A stretch of DNA of 9,055 bases, from positions 1 through 9,055 of the forward strand of contig CALWXY010000091.1 in NCBI GenBank assembly GCA_944385595.1, read 5' to 3'. The DNA is from an uncultured Oscillospiraceae bacterium. Its GTDB lineage: Bacteria; Bacillota; Clostridia; Oscillospirales; Oscillospiraceae. Position 1 is the stretch's first letter. Each line of letters opens with the position of its first letter. The notes beneath the pieces are model-generated. The model was given only the letters and a program-made list of their open reading frames with translations. It ran no database searches and was not told the DNA's origin. Both the position numbers and the translations under genes were made by a program. Positions 1 through 5,655 of the stretch are shown one piece after another.

Positions 1-154
1 CGGGCGGGGGGCTTCGACTGCCAAAATTGGGAGCGCGAGCGGCTGAGCGGTCGGGTGTGAGAGCGTGATTCAAATTTGATATAGCCGCTCTACAGAGCGC
101 CGGTACTGTGATGCGCGGGCGGCTGACGAACAATTACCTGAAACTACAAAACGA

Positions 155-178
155 CTCGGGGACTTTCGTCCCCGCGAG
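155..178 (-). terminator. Candidate GNRA-capped terminator hairpin behind the serine hydrolase-CapA gene
   Basis: Read on the minus strand, this is a stem GGGGAC/GTCCCC closed by a GAAA tetraloop, with outer CTCG/CGAG pairing across a two-base bulge, followed by a short T-rich run (TCGTTTTG). It lies about 65 bases past the stop codon at 244. On the plus strand the loop is TTTC, but a TTCTTTTT run also follows, so it could work in both directions. The stable GNRA loop appears only in the minus-strand transcript and favours that reading. The U-tract is short, so termination is inferred. Confidence 0.4.
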
Positions 179-192
179 ATTCTTTTTGGAAG

Positions 193-231
193 TGTGAAAC
201 CCTTTTTCTTCTAAAGAAAAATGGTTTCACA
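193..231 (-). repeat. Long near-perfect inverted repeat just after the stop codon
   Basis: The arms TGTGAAACC and GGTTTCACA (9 bp) continue, after one C/T mismatch, into TTTTTCTT/AAGAAAAA (8 bp) around a 3-base loop, giving an 18-position stem. It begins 12 bases after the leftward gene ends. No U-tract follows on either strand, so it is not a standard intrinsic terminator. It may stabilise the mRNA 3' end, act together with the hairpin at 155-178, or be a copy of a dispersed intergenic palindrome; copy number in the genome cannot be judged from this window. Confidence 0.55.
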
Positions 232-243
232 AACTCGTCCCCC

Positions 244-2076
244 TCAGAGACCGAGTTTCCCGAGCACGCGCTCGATATCCGCCTCGTCCGTGTAGGGCTG
301 CGGGCGGAAGTCGTTCGTGCCGGGCGTGCTGCTGATGGAGCATGGAACCAGCTCGCAGCCCGCGACGGCGCAGACGCCGTCCTCGCCGCGCTCGACCGTG
401 AGCCGCAGCACCGCGCTGTCGGGGTCGTCCGGGTCGCTGTGCCCGCCGTAGGCGAAGTTGCCGAGCGAGTAGAACACCGGCACGCCGTCCATATCCTCGA
501 CCCGCTGCAAGACGTGCGGGTGGCTGCCGATTACGGCGTCGAAGCCGAGCTCCGCCATGCGCTGCGCAAGCTCGGTCATCCAGCCCTCCGGCGCTGTGCG
601 GTACTCCCAGCCCCAGTGGATGAACATGAGCTTTATGTCGCAGCCCGCTTCGTCGAGCGCGGCGTAATCGTCGGAGATGGCGCGCATGTAGCCGTCCACA
701 TCGCCGACGGCGTAGACCCCGTCGCGCTCGACGGCGTTGAACGCCGCGATGCCGAGCCTTAGCCCGCCGCGCAGCTCGACTAGGAGCGGCGCGTCCTCGT
801 CGGAGTAGAGGACGCCCTCGGCCTCGAGCGCTGCGCGCGTGTCGGCAAGCCCCTGCTCATGGTAGTCGCGCGAGTGGTTGTTCGCGAGGCTCACCGCCTC
901 GACGGAGCCGAGAGTGAGGCACTCCGCGTAGTCCGGCGAGGCGCGGAAGCAGTAGGGCTTGCCGCGGTGCTCCGTCTCGTCTGTGAATGCGCCCTCGAGA
1001 TTCACCATCGTGAAGTCGTCGTTCTCAAAGAGGTCGATGACGCCGGAGAATGGGTAGGCGTAGTTATCGCCTATGACGTAGAGCATGTTGTTGCTCGCGG
1101 CGCTGCCCTGCCAGGCGTTGAGCGTGCCTATGGTGCAGTCGCCCGCGAAGGTGAGCGTCCAGCTCTCAGGCTCAGGCTCCGGCTCGGCGGGCGCGGAGGC
1201 GGGCACGGTGAGGGCGAGCGCGAGCAGCAGCGCCCCGCGCGGCATGAGCGGGAACAGAGCCGCGGCGGCCAGCGCGGGCAGAGCCGCGAGCGGCTCTATG
1301 GGCAGCTCGATAAGCGGCTCGGAGGCATAGTCCGCCATCAGGGCGCAGAGCTCGCCGAGCAGCTTCTCGGAGCCCGCGACGCCCTTGAACATCGCGGCGA
1401 GCAGGAAGGGGCGCTCGGCGTAGACTATGCCGCAGTCGCCGAGGTTGCCCTCGAAGTAGCCGTATTTGTGCGCTATGGGCATGTCGTCGGTCTCCGCGAG
1501 CTTGAAGTACATGCCGGGGTGCGCCTGCAGCATGTAGTCAATCAGCTCGGCGTAGTCGCCGCTGTGCTCATAGAGGTAGATGAGCGTGTTTATGAGAAAA
1601 CGCGGGCTGAGGCGGTTTTCCGTGAAATACTCCTCGGGCAGCTCATCCGGCTCGTAGCCGGAGTAGGCGGCGAGGCGGATACGGTACTCGTCGCGGTTTG
1701 CGGAGACTCTGGTGCGCAGCGCCTGGGCGGCGTCGTTGTCGGAGTAGACGATGGCGAGGCGCAGCGCGTCGCCGACGCGGTAGCCCCCGGCGTAGTCGTC
1801 TTTGGTGAGCGAGCCGTCGGCGATCATGTCGTAGATGGTCATGGCGAGGGGGAGCTTGTACATGCTCCCGGCGACGCGGAAGACGTCCTCGCCGACGTAG
1901 AAGCTCGCGCCGGACTGGATGTCGTACCAGCCGCAGACGAAATTGTCCTCTGTGAGGCCGTGCTCGGCCATGAAGCTTTCTATGATCTCCTCCGGCCCCG
2001 CCTGCGCGGCGGAGGCGGGGAGCGCGAGGGCGAGGATGAGTGTGAGCGCGAGGAAAACGGCGGCGGCTTTCCGCAT
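244..2076 (-). CDS. Secreted two-domain protein: class-A beta-lactamase-like serine hydrolase fused to CapA-type domain
   Basis: The 610-residue protein begins with a signal peptide (residues 1 to about 24, cleavage near ASA-AQA). The first domain (about 27-253) has the three active-site motifs of the class A beta-lactamase/penicillin-binding fold: SMYK with Ser71 and Lys74, SDN at 112-114, and KYG at 204-206. I see no clear ExxLN omega-loop deacylation motif, so efficient penicillin hydrolysis is doubtful. A hydrophobic stretch (about 256-296) and a Pro-Glu linker lead into a CapA/PGA_cap calcineurin-like domain (about 306-580) with GD at 312-313, NLEG at 359-362, NNH at 399-401, His487, SHPH at 518-521 and GN at 539-540, the expected metal and phosphate ligands. 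The start ATG at 2076 is chosen because AAGGGGG (2085-2091) lies 8 bases upstream and a signal peptide follows; the frame stays open further upstream only as a shadow of the preceding gene. A role at the cell envelope is inferred; substrates are unknown. Confidence 0.88.
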   Translation of the reverse strand: MRKAAAVFLALTLILALALPASAAQAGPEEIIESFMAEHGLTEDNFVCGWYDIQSGASFYVGEDVFRVAGSMYKLPLAMTIYDMIADGSLTKDDYAGGYRVGDALRLAIVYSDNDAAQALRTRVSANRDEYRIRLAAYSGYEPDELPEEYFTENRLSPRFLINTLIYLYEHSGDYAELIDYMLQAHPGMYFKLAETDDMPIAHKYGYFEGNLGDCGIVYAERPFLLAAMFKGVAGSEKLLGELCALMADYASEPLIELPIEPLAALPALAAAALFPLMPRGALLLALALTVPASAPAEPEPEPESWTLTFAGDCTIGTLNAWQGSAASNNMLYVIGDNYAYPFSGVIDLFENDDFTMVNLEGAFTDETEHRGKPYCFRASPDYAECLTLGSVEAVSLANNHSRDYHEQGLADTRAALEAEGVLYSDEDAPLLVELRGGLRLGIAAFNAVERDGVYAVGDVDGYMRAISDDYAALDEAGCDIKLMFIHWGWEYRTAPEGWMTELAQRMAELGFDAVIGSHPHVLQRVEDMDGVPVFYSLGNFAYGGHSDPDDPDSAVLRLTVERGEDGVCAVAGCELVPCSISSTPGTNDFRPQPYTDEADIERVLGKLGL

Positions 2077-2109
2077 ACCGCAGGCCCCCTTATTCGACAG
2101 AATAGAACA

Positions 2110-2138
2110 AGTATACCACCATAAAAAAGCTTCGGCAA
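2110..2138 (-). promoter_or_regulatory. Sigma-A type promoter of the serine hydrolase-CapA gene
   Basis: On the minus strand the -10 box is TATACT (2110-2115), preceded by an extended -10 TGG. A -35-like TTGCCG (2133-2138, four of six consensus bases) sits exactly 17 bases upstream. The predicted start is near 2103, giving a leader of about 27 bases that contains the AAGGGGG ribosome-binding site (2085-2091). The -35 box lies inside the 3' arm of the preceding operon's terminator stem. Confidence 0.6.
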
Positions 2139-2163
2139 GAGCCGGGGGGACTCCTGCCGAAGC
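2123..2163 (-). terminator. Intrinsic terminator of the M42-DUF5058-membrane protein operon
   Basis: On the minus strand a perfect 9-bp stem, GCTTCGGCA/TGCCGAAGC (2155-2163 and 2129-2137), is followed directly by TTTTTT (2123-2128). Inside it a second short pairing, GAG/CTC, extends the helix past a one-base mismatch. It starts 20 bases after the stop codon at 2184. This is a textbook Rho-independent terminator and separates the operon from the serine hydrolase-CapA gene. Confidence 0.9.
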
Positions 2164-2183
2164 GGGGGCGGCGGAACAGCGCC

Positions 2184-2861
2184 TTACTTGATGATGCCTT
2201 TGACGTAGAGTATGCGGGAAGCGCCGATGCTGCCGAAGACTGCGATGATGAGGAAGGCCCAGCTGGGCAGGCCGATGAGCTTGGCGACTATGCAGAGCAC
2301 GAGGCAGACGACGGCCATATACTTGTCCTTGACGGCCATGGTGGCGTAGAGCGCGCCGAACATGGTGGGGAGTATGTAGTTGGAGAGGCCGTTTTTGATG
2401 TTCTCCGGTATGTGGGCGACGATCTGCGCGCCGAAGACTATGCCGATGAAGAGCACGCAGAGGTTCACGATGACGGAGCCTGCGATGGCGAGGGTGGTGA
2501 CAATCTCGGCCTTGTCGGTGCCCGGCTCGATGCCGAGGATGTCCTGGGCGGTGGAGGCGGCGGGCACGCGCATGTTGGAGTTGTTGCCGGAGAGGAAGCT
2601 CATGTAGGTGCCGCTGAGGCCGTAGACGCTGTAGTAGGATATGGGCTCGATGATGTGAAAAGCGCCGTAGGCGAGGAGTATGAGCTTCCATGCCTCGAGC
2701 AGGGTGCCTATGGGCGGGATGATGCCCCAGATGAGCCAGAGCAGCACGGGCGGCGCGAAGCTCGCGGCGCAGGCGATGAGCAGCGACCAGAAGCCTATGC
2801 GTATTGTCTTTTTATCCCAGGCGTCGTGGAAGGCCTGGTTGCGTTCGAACACGTTATTCAT
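2184..2861 (-). CDS. Small polytopic membrane protein, probable second subunit of a DUF5058-linked transporter
   Basis: The 225-residue protein is strongly hydrophobic. Likely membrane segments are near residues 22-46, 57-76, 119-149, 161-177 and 181-219, with a charged N-terminus and no signal peptide. Between the second and third segments lies a polar, glycine- and asparagine-rich loop (about 81-110) containing YMSFLSGNNSNMRVP and STAQ, the sort of loop that could line a substrate site in a carrier. I recognise no characterised family and give no gene symbol. It starts 14 bases after the DUF5058 stop codon, with GGAGGG (2870-2875) 8 bases before the ATG, so the two are almost certainly co-translated and may form one complex. 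It is the last gene of the operon and ends just before a strong terminator. Transport is inferred from topology and neighbours only; another integral membrane function is possible. Confidence 0.8.
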   Translation of the reverse strand: MNNVFERNQAFHDAWDKKTIRIGFWSLLIACAASFAPPVLLWLIWGIIPPIGTLLEAWKLILLAYGAFHIIEPISYYSVYGLSGTYMSFLSGNNSNMRVPAASTAQDILGIEPGTDKAEIVTTLAIAGSVIVNLCVLFIGIVFGAQIVAHIPENIKNGLSNYILPTMFGALYATMAVKDKYMAVVCLVLCIVAKLIGLPSWAFLIIAVFGSIGASRILYVKGIIK

Positions 2862-2875
2862 TCACTTAGCCCTCC

Positions 2876-3574
2876 CTATGCGAAGATGATACCGGCGGCG
2901 GTGCCTATGAGAATGGCGATGCCGAGGTTCCACTCTTTGAGCCACTTGAACTTGGCCGAGAGCTTGATGAGTATGTACATGACGACGAAGCCGACGATGG
3001 CGACGAAGCACTGGCCGCCCATGCCGACCATATAGGGCGCGAGCATGTAGGCGTAGAGGCCGAGCATGGCGGCGCTGGTGATGAGGCTGAGCCAGCGCAT
3101 GTCGCCGCCGCTGACGCGCATACGGACTTTCTCGAGGTGCGGGGTGAGGAAGGCACATATGAGCAGCCAGCCCGCGCCGTTGAATGACATGGCCCACCAT
3201 GCGGTGGCCATGGCCTCGAGGTTATAGCCCTCGCCGCCGAGCTCGACGCCGTAGGCCTGGGCGCCGAGGGTGCAGGCGGTCAGCTCGGTGCTGGCGGAGC
3301 CTATCATCGAGAGGCGCATCCAGGTTATCGGCGCGCCGACGACTATCATCATGCTGACGACGACTATGAAGATCGCGATTGTGGGGCCGATGGAGGTGAC
3401 CATGCCTATGCGGACGGCCTCCTTGCACTCGGCGGGCGTGACGCCGACGAGCGGGGCGTTGTTGTAGGCGTGCTTGATGTAGATGACCGACTGCGTGACG
3501 ACGGTGGTGACGAGCACGGCGGCGGCTATCCAGATTGGCCAGCTGTTGGCAACGCTCAGGATATTTTCTTCCAT
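2876..3574 (-). CDS. DUF5058 family membrane protein, putative permease subunit
   Basis: The 232-residue protein resembles the uncharacterised DUF5058 family of Clostridia in length, topology and its conserved central block (residues about 50-115: MVTSIGPTIAIF, VGAPITWMRLS, STELTA). This assignment is from memory of the family, not a search. Likely membrane helices are near 13-33, 58-79, 123-143, 161-181, 185-205 and 213-232. The loop between helices 1 and 2 carries KHAYNNAPLVGVTPAECKEA. There is no cleavable signal peptide. The start is supported by AGAGGAG (3584-3590) 9 bases before the ATG. It lies 29 bases after the M42 peptidase gene and 14 bases before a second small membrane protein, all on one strand. 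This arrangement suggests a two-subunit carrier that feeds the peptidase. Some databases may label such proteins as mechanosensitive channels; I see nothing here to support that. Confidence 0.8.
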   Translation of the reverse strand: MEENILSVANSWPIWIAAAVLVTTVVTQSVIYIKHAYNNAPLVGVTPAECKEAVRIGMVTSIGPTIAIFIVVVSMMIVVGAPITWMRLSMIGSASTELTACTLGAQAYGVELGGEGYNLEAMATAWWAMSFNGAGWLLICAFLTPHLEKVRMRVSGGDMRWLSLITSAAMLGLYAYMLAPYMVGMGGQCFVAIVGFVVMYILIKLSAKFKWLKEWNLGIAILIGTAAGIIFA

Positions 3575-3603
3575 AAGGGGCAGCTCCTCTCTTTATCTGC
3601 GGG

Positions 3604-4623
3604 TCAGATGTACTTCTGAACGGCGGTGTAGACGATGTCGCGGCAGCCGGCGATATCGCGCAGGTCCATGACCTCGTGGGCGGCGTGCGAGTAGCGGCGG
3701 GCGACGTTTATGCCGGCGACCTCGGTGTCGGGGCGCTCGACGTAGATGCCGGAGGCGTCGGTGAAGGTCTCGGCGATGTCGTAGCCGAAGGGGATGCCGA
3801 GCTCCTCGCCGGCCCTGCCCATGGCGGAGGTGAGGCGGCGGCTGGGGAAGCAGATGGTGTAGGCGCTGCCGGCGCGCTCCCAGCGTCTGATGACGGGGCC
3901 GTCGCCGATGCGCCAGGACTTGCTGTCGGGCAGCTTGGGGTCGCGCCCGTAGTTGGTGTCTATGGCTATGTAAATCTCCGCCGGGATGGTCTTGGCGACA
4001 TAGCTCGCGCCGCCGTGCATACGAATCTCCTCCATGCGGGTGCCGACGAGGTAGACGGTGTCTTTGGGTCGGTTTTTGGAGAACATCTCGGCGAGCTGGA
4101 TGAGTATGGCGCAGGAGTGGCGGTCGTCGAGGGCCTTGCTCGCGACGATGTTGTCGCTCATCCAGAAGAGGTTGGGGGCGTAGATGACGGCGTCGCCGGG
4201 GAGGATGCCGTCGGTCTGGCCGCCGACGTCGACGAAGAGGTCGCAGGGCTTCTCCCACTGTTTGAGGTGCGGCGTGGTGGCGCCGAAGAGGCCCTTGACG
4301 AGCTTGCCGCTCTCGGTGACGATCTGGACGGGTACGCTGTCGACATTGGCGGGGTCGAGGCAGCAGCCGGGCTTGACGTAGACGAGGCCGTCCTTGACCG
4401 CCTCGACGACGTAGTACACCTCGTCCATATGGCCGGTGATGACTATGGTGCGCCCGCTGGTGCCGTTGAATTTGGCTATGCTGTTGCCGGATTTGTCGAT
4501 GTAGCACTCGTCGGCGAAGGGCTTAAACTGCTGCTGCATGTACTCGGCGACGAGCCGCTCATAGCCGCTGGGGCCGGGGATGGCGACGAGGTCCTCAATG
4601 AGCTTTCTAAGTTTTTCCTCCAT
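3604..4623 (-). CDS. M42 family metallopeptidase (glutamyl/leucyl-type aminopeptidase)
   Basis: The 339-residue protein matches the M42 co-catalytic di-metal aminopeptidase family in length and in all key residues. GHMD (64-67) gives His65 and catalytic Asp67; LDDR (165-168) gives the bridging Asp167; MEE (197-199) gives general base Glu198 and ligand Glu199; AID (220-222) gives Asp222; and RYSH (310-313) gives the last ligand His313. It has no signal peptide, so it should act in the cytosol, usually as a large oligomer that trims short peptides from the N-terminus. The segment after GHMDEV is unusual (YYVVEAV) compared with the common GFMV type and may reflect altered specificity. CTCTCCT (4633-4639) reads AGGAGAG on this strand, 9 bases before the ATG. 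It is the first gene of an operon with two membrane proteins and is divergent from a GntR regulator. Proteins of this family are sometimes misnamed endoglucanases. Confidence 0.9.
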   Translation of the reverse strand: MEEKLRKLIEDLVAIPGPSGYERLVAEYMQQQFKPFADECYIDKSGNSIAKFNGTSGRTIVITGHMDEVYYVVEAVKDGLVYVKPGCCLDPANVDSVPVQIVTESGKLVKGLFGATTPHLKQWEKPCDLFVDVGGQTDGILPGDAVIYAPNLFWMSDNIVASKALDDRHSCAILIQLAEMFSKNRPKDTVYLVGTRMEEIRMHGGASYVAKTIPAEIYIAIDTNYGRDPKLPDSKSWRIGDGPVIRRWERAGSAYTICFPSRRLTSAMGRAGEELGIPFGYDIAETFTDASGIYVERPDTEVAGINVARRYSHAAHEVMDLRDIAGCRDIVYTAVQKYI

Positions 4624-4650
4624 ATCGGGTCACTCTCCTGCAATGATAAT

Positions 4651-4674
4651 AATATATCAATATATCGATATATT
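4651..4674. promoter_or_regulatory. Candidate GntR operator: perfect 16-bp palindrome plus extra half-site
   Basis: AATATATCGATATATT (4659-4674) is a perfect palindrome centred between 4666 and 4667. The base-for-base half-site AATATATC is repeated immediately next to it (4651-4658), giving three 8-base half-sites in a row. The array lies from about +2 to +25 of the predicted M42 operon transcript, where a bound dimer would block initiation or early elongation. Binding by the divergent GntR/FCD protein is inferred from position and symmetry. The AT-only character means part of the symmetry could be coincidental. Confidence 0.55.
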
Positions 4675-4681
4675 TAATCTA

Positions 4682-4710
4682 ATTAAAGCATTATAAGATG
4701 GCTTTGTCAA
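4682..4710 (-). promoter_or_regulatory. Promoter of the M42 peptidase operon
   Basis: On the minus strand a perfect -35 box TTGACA (4705-4710) is separated by 17 bases from TTTAAT (4682-4687, five of six consensus bases). The predicted start site is near 4675, leaving a leader of about 52 bases before the ATG at 4623. A TATAAT on the same strand within the spacer is only 9 bases from the -35 box and has no other good partner. The start site abuts a palindromic operator candidate. Confidence 0.7.
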
Positions 4711-4727
4711 TTTGGGATATCGACAAA
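4703..4727. promoter_or_regulatory. Spaced inverted repeat over the M42 operon -35 region
   Basis: TTTGTC (4703-4708) and GACAAA (4722-4727) form a 6-bp inverted repeat with 13 bases between the arms. It overlaps the -35 box of the leftward promoter and contains GATATCGA, sharing ATATCGA with the operator candidate 55 bases away. It could be an auxiliary binding site or a second regulator's site; chance is not excluded. Confidence 0.3.
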
Positions 4728-4769
4728 ATACGGGGCAAATTTTCTATATTGCTCAAATTTCGGACGCGC

Positions 4770-4797
4770 TTGACGCGGAATATGGTGCAGATATAAT
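4770..4797 (+). promoter_or_regulatory. Promoter of the GntR regulator gene
   Basis: TTGACG (4770-4775, five of six bases) and a perfect TATAAT (4792-4797) are separated by 16 bases. Transcription should begin near 4804. This places the start site downstream of the in-frame ATG at 4798, which therefore cannot be the usual initiation codon. Confidence 0.75.
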
Positions 4798-4810
4798 ATG
4801 AAAAAGATAG

Positions 4811-4816
4811 AAGGAG
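4811..4816 (+). promoter_or_regulatory. Ribosome-binding site that decides the GntR start
   Basis: AAGGAG lies 8 bases before the GTG at 4825, which is in frame with the upstream ATG at 4798. The ATG has no ribosome-binding site and directly follows the -10 box, so GTG 4825 is the supported start. Confidence 0.8.
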
Positions 4817-4824
4817 ATGGTTTT

Positions 4825-5595
4825 GTGGCACTGGAGATACCGGCAAATGTGAAGACCGGCAGCACGTCGAGGGACTACGCCTACGAGATTCTGCTGCACA
4901 ACATAACGACGATGGCGCTGCGCCCGGGCGAGGTGATACGCGATGCGGAGCTGTCGCAGGAGCTGAGCGTGAGCCGCACGCCAGTGCGCGAGGCGCTGAA
5001 CACTCTGCGCGAGGAGCGGCTGGTGACGGTCGGCTCGGCGACGCGGGTGGCGCTCATAGACTTCGGCATGGTGTACGAGGGCGTGTACATCCGCACGGCG
5101 GTGGAGACGCTGCTGGCGGAGGACATCTGCGGCAGGCTCGGCCCGGAGCAGAGCGGGCGGTTCCGGGAGAATCTGGAGCTGCAGCGCCTGGCCGTGGAGG
5201 GCAACGTCGGCGGGAAGAACTTCTGCGAGCTGGACGACGAGTTCCACCGCCTGTTTTACGAGTTCGCGGGGCGGGACTTCTCGTATGAGATAGTCTGCCG
5301 CGCCTGCCGCCAGCTGAACCGCATACGCAGCTGGACCTTTCTGCGGACGGAGATAAACACCCGCGAGATATACGAGCTGCACTGCGAGATGTTCCGCGCG
5401 GCCGCTGAGGGCGACGCGGCGCGGCTCAAGAGCCTGAGCCGCGACCACTGCTTCGGCACCTGGGTGAACAACCACTCCCCGCAGCTGCAGGCGACGCTGC
5501 TGCGCGAGCACCCGGAGTACTTCACCGACCCCGGCGCGGTCAGCCGCTGCGACAGCAGCATAGAGCGCATGATCTCCGGCGATATGACGGTGTGA
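4825..5595 (+). CDS. GntR family transcriptional regulator with FCD ligand domain
   Basis: From GTG 4825 the protein has 256 residues. The N-terminal winged helix-turn-helix (about 14-78) shows the family pattern LRPGEVIRDAEL then SVSRTPVREALNTL (48-61) followed by a short wing. The C-terminal helical FCD domain (about 83-225) has the typical metal and carboxylate-binding residues: Asp137/Asp138 with His141 (DDEFH), His186 (ELHCEM) and His208 (RDHC). FadR/FCD regulators usually bind organic acids or amino-acid-like effectors and most repress. The gene is divergent from the M42 peptidase-DUF5058 operon across about 200 bases that carry both promoters and a palindromic operator, so it most likely represses that operon and is relieved by the substrate or product. 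Its isoleucine codons are mainly ATA. The effector is unknown. Confidence 0.9.
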   Translation: MALEIPANVKTGSTSRDYAYEILLHNITTMALRPGEVIRDAELSQELSVSRTPVREALNTLREERLVTVGSATRVALIDFGMVYEGVYIRTAVETLLAEDICGRLGPEQSGRFRENLELQRLAVEGNVGGKNFCELDDEFHRLFYEFAGRDFSYEIVCRACRQLNRIRSWTFLRTEINTREIYELHCEMFRAAAEGDAARLKSLSRDHCFGTWVNNHSPQLQATLLREHPEYFTDPGAVSRCDSSIERMISGDMTV

Positions 5596-5598
5596 ATA

Positions 5599-5630
5599 AA
5601 CAGCGGCTTTAAGCCGCTGTTTTTGCTTTT
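5599..5630 (+). terminator. Intrinsic terminator of the GntR gene
   Basis: A perfect 10-bp stem AACAGCGGCT/AGCCGCTGTT (5599-5608 and 5612-5621) with a 3-base TTA loop is followed by a T-rich tract running to 5630. It begins 3 bases after the stop codon. It isolates pyk from the regulator. Confidence 0.93.
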
Positions 5631-5655
5631 AACAAAAATTTTTCAGACGATACAC

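Larger units (their letters stand above)
1..243. other. Intergenic edge region without a supportable gene
   Basis: No coding region can be supported here. A short plus-strand frame is open from base 1 to a TGA at 58-60; its 19 residues (RAGGFDCQNWERERLSGRV) match nothing I recognise, so it could be a gene tail entering the window or chance. The stretch contains a 10-bp palindrome TCAAATTTGA (70-79), a small hairpin (CGCTC-TACA-GAGCG, 86-99) and two larger hairpins listed separately. The base composition from 130 to 240 is much more AT-rich than in the genes, as expected for a 3' intergenic region behind the leftward gene that ends at 244. Confidence 0.5.

Noticed and set aside
1..60. Possible 3' end of a plus-strand gene entering the window
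   Set aside because: Only 19 residues without any motif; a short open run is expected by chance at this GC content.
193..231. Long hairpin as an intrinsic terminator of the serine hydrolase-CapA gene
   Set aside because: It lacks a U-tract on either strand, so it is listed as an inverted repeat. The hairpin at 155-178 is the better, still uncertain, terminator candidate.
859..2124. 421-codon open frame on the plus strand opposite the serine hydrolase gene
   Set aside because: It is the antisense shadow of a motif-complete gene, has arginine/valine/glycine-rich low-complexity sequence, and has no ribosome-binding site or recognisable domain.
2077..2691. Upstream extension of the serine hydrolase-CapA reading frame by 205 codons
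   Set aside because: It overlaps the 225-residue membrane protein gene and the terminator, and its arginine/histidine-rich translation is a frame shadow. The ribosome-binding site and signal peptide place the start at 2076.
3593..4507. 304-codon minus-strand frame overlapping the M42 gene
   Set aside because: It is an arginine/histidine-rich out-of-frame shadow; the M42 frame holds all catalytic motifs.
3676..4677. 333-codon plus-strand frame opposite the M42 gene
   Set aside because: Antisense shadow without motifs. Its end runs through the divergent promoter region.
4753..5511. 252-codon minus-strand frame opposite the GntR gene
   Set aside because: Antisense shadow; the plus-strand frame has clear helix-turn-helix and FCD residues plus promoter and terminator.
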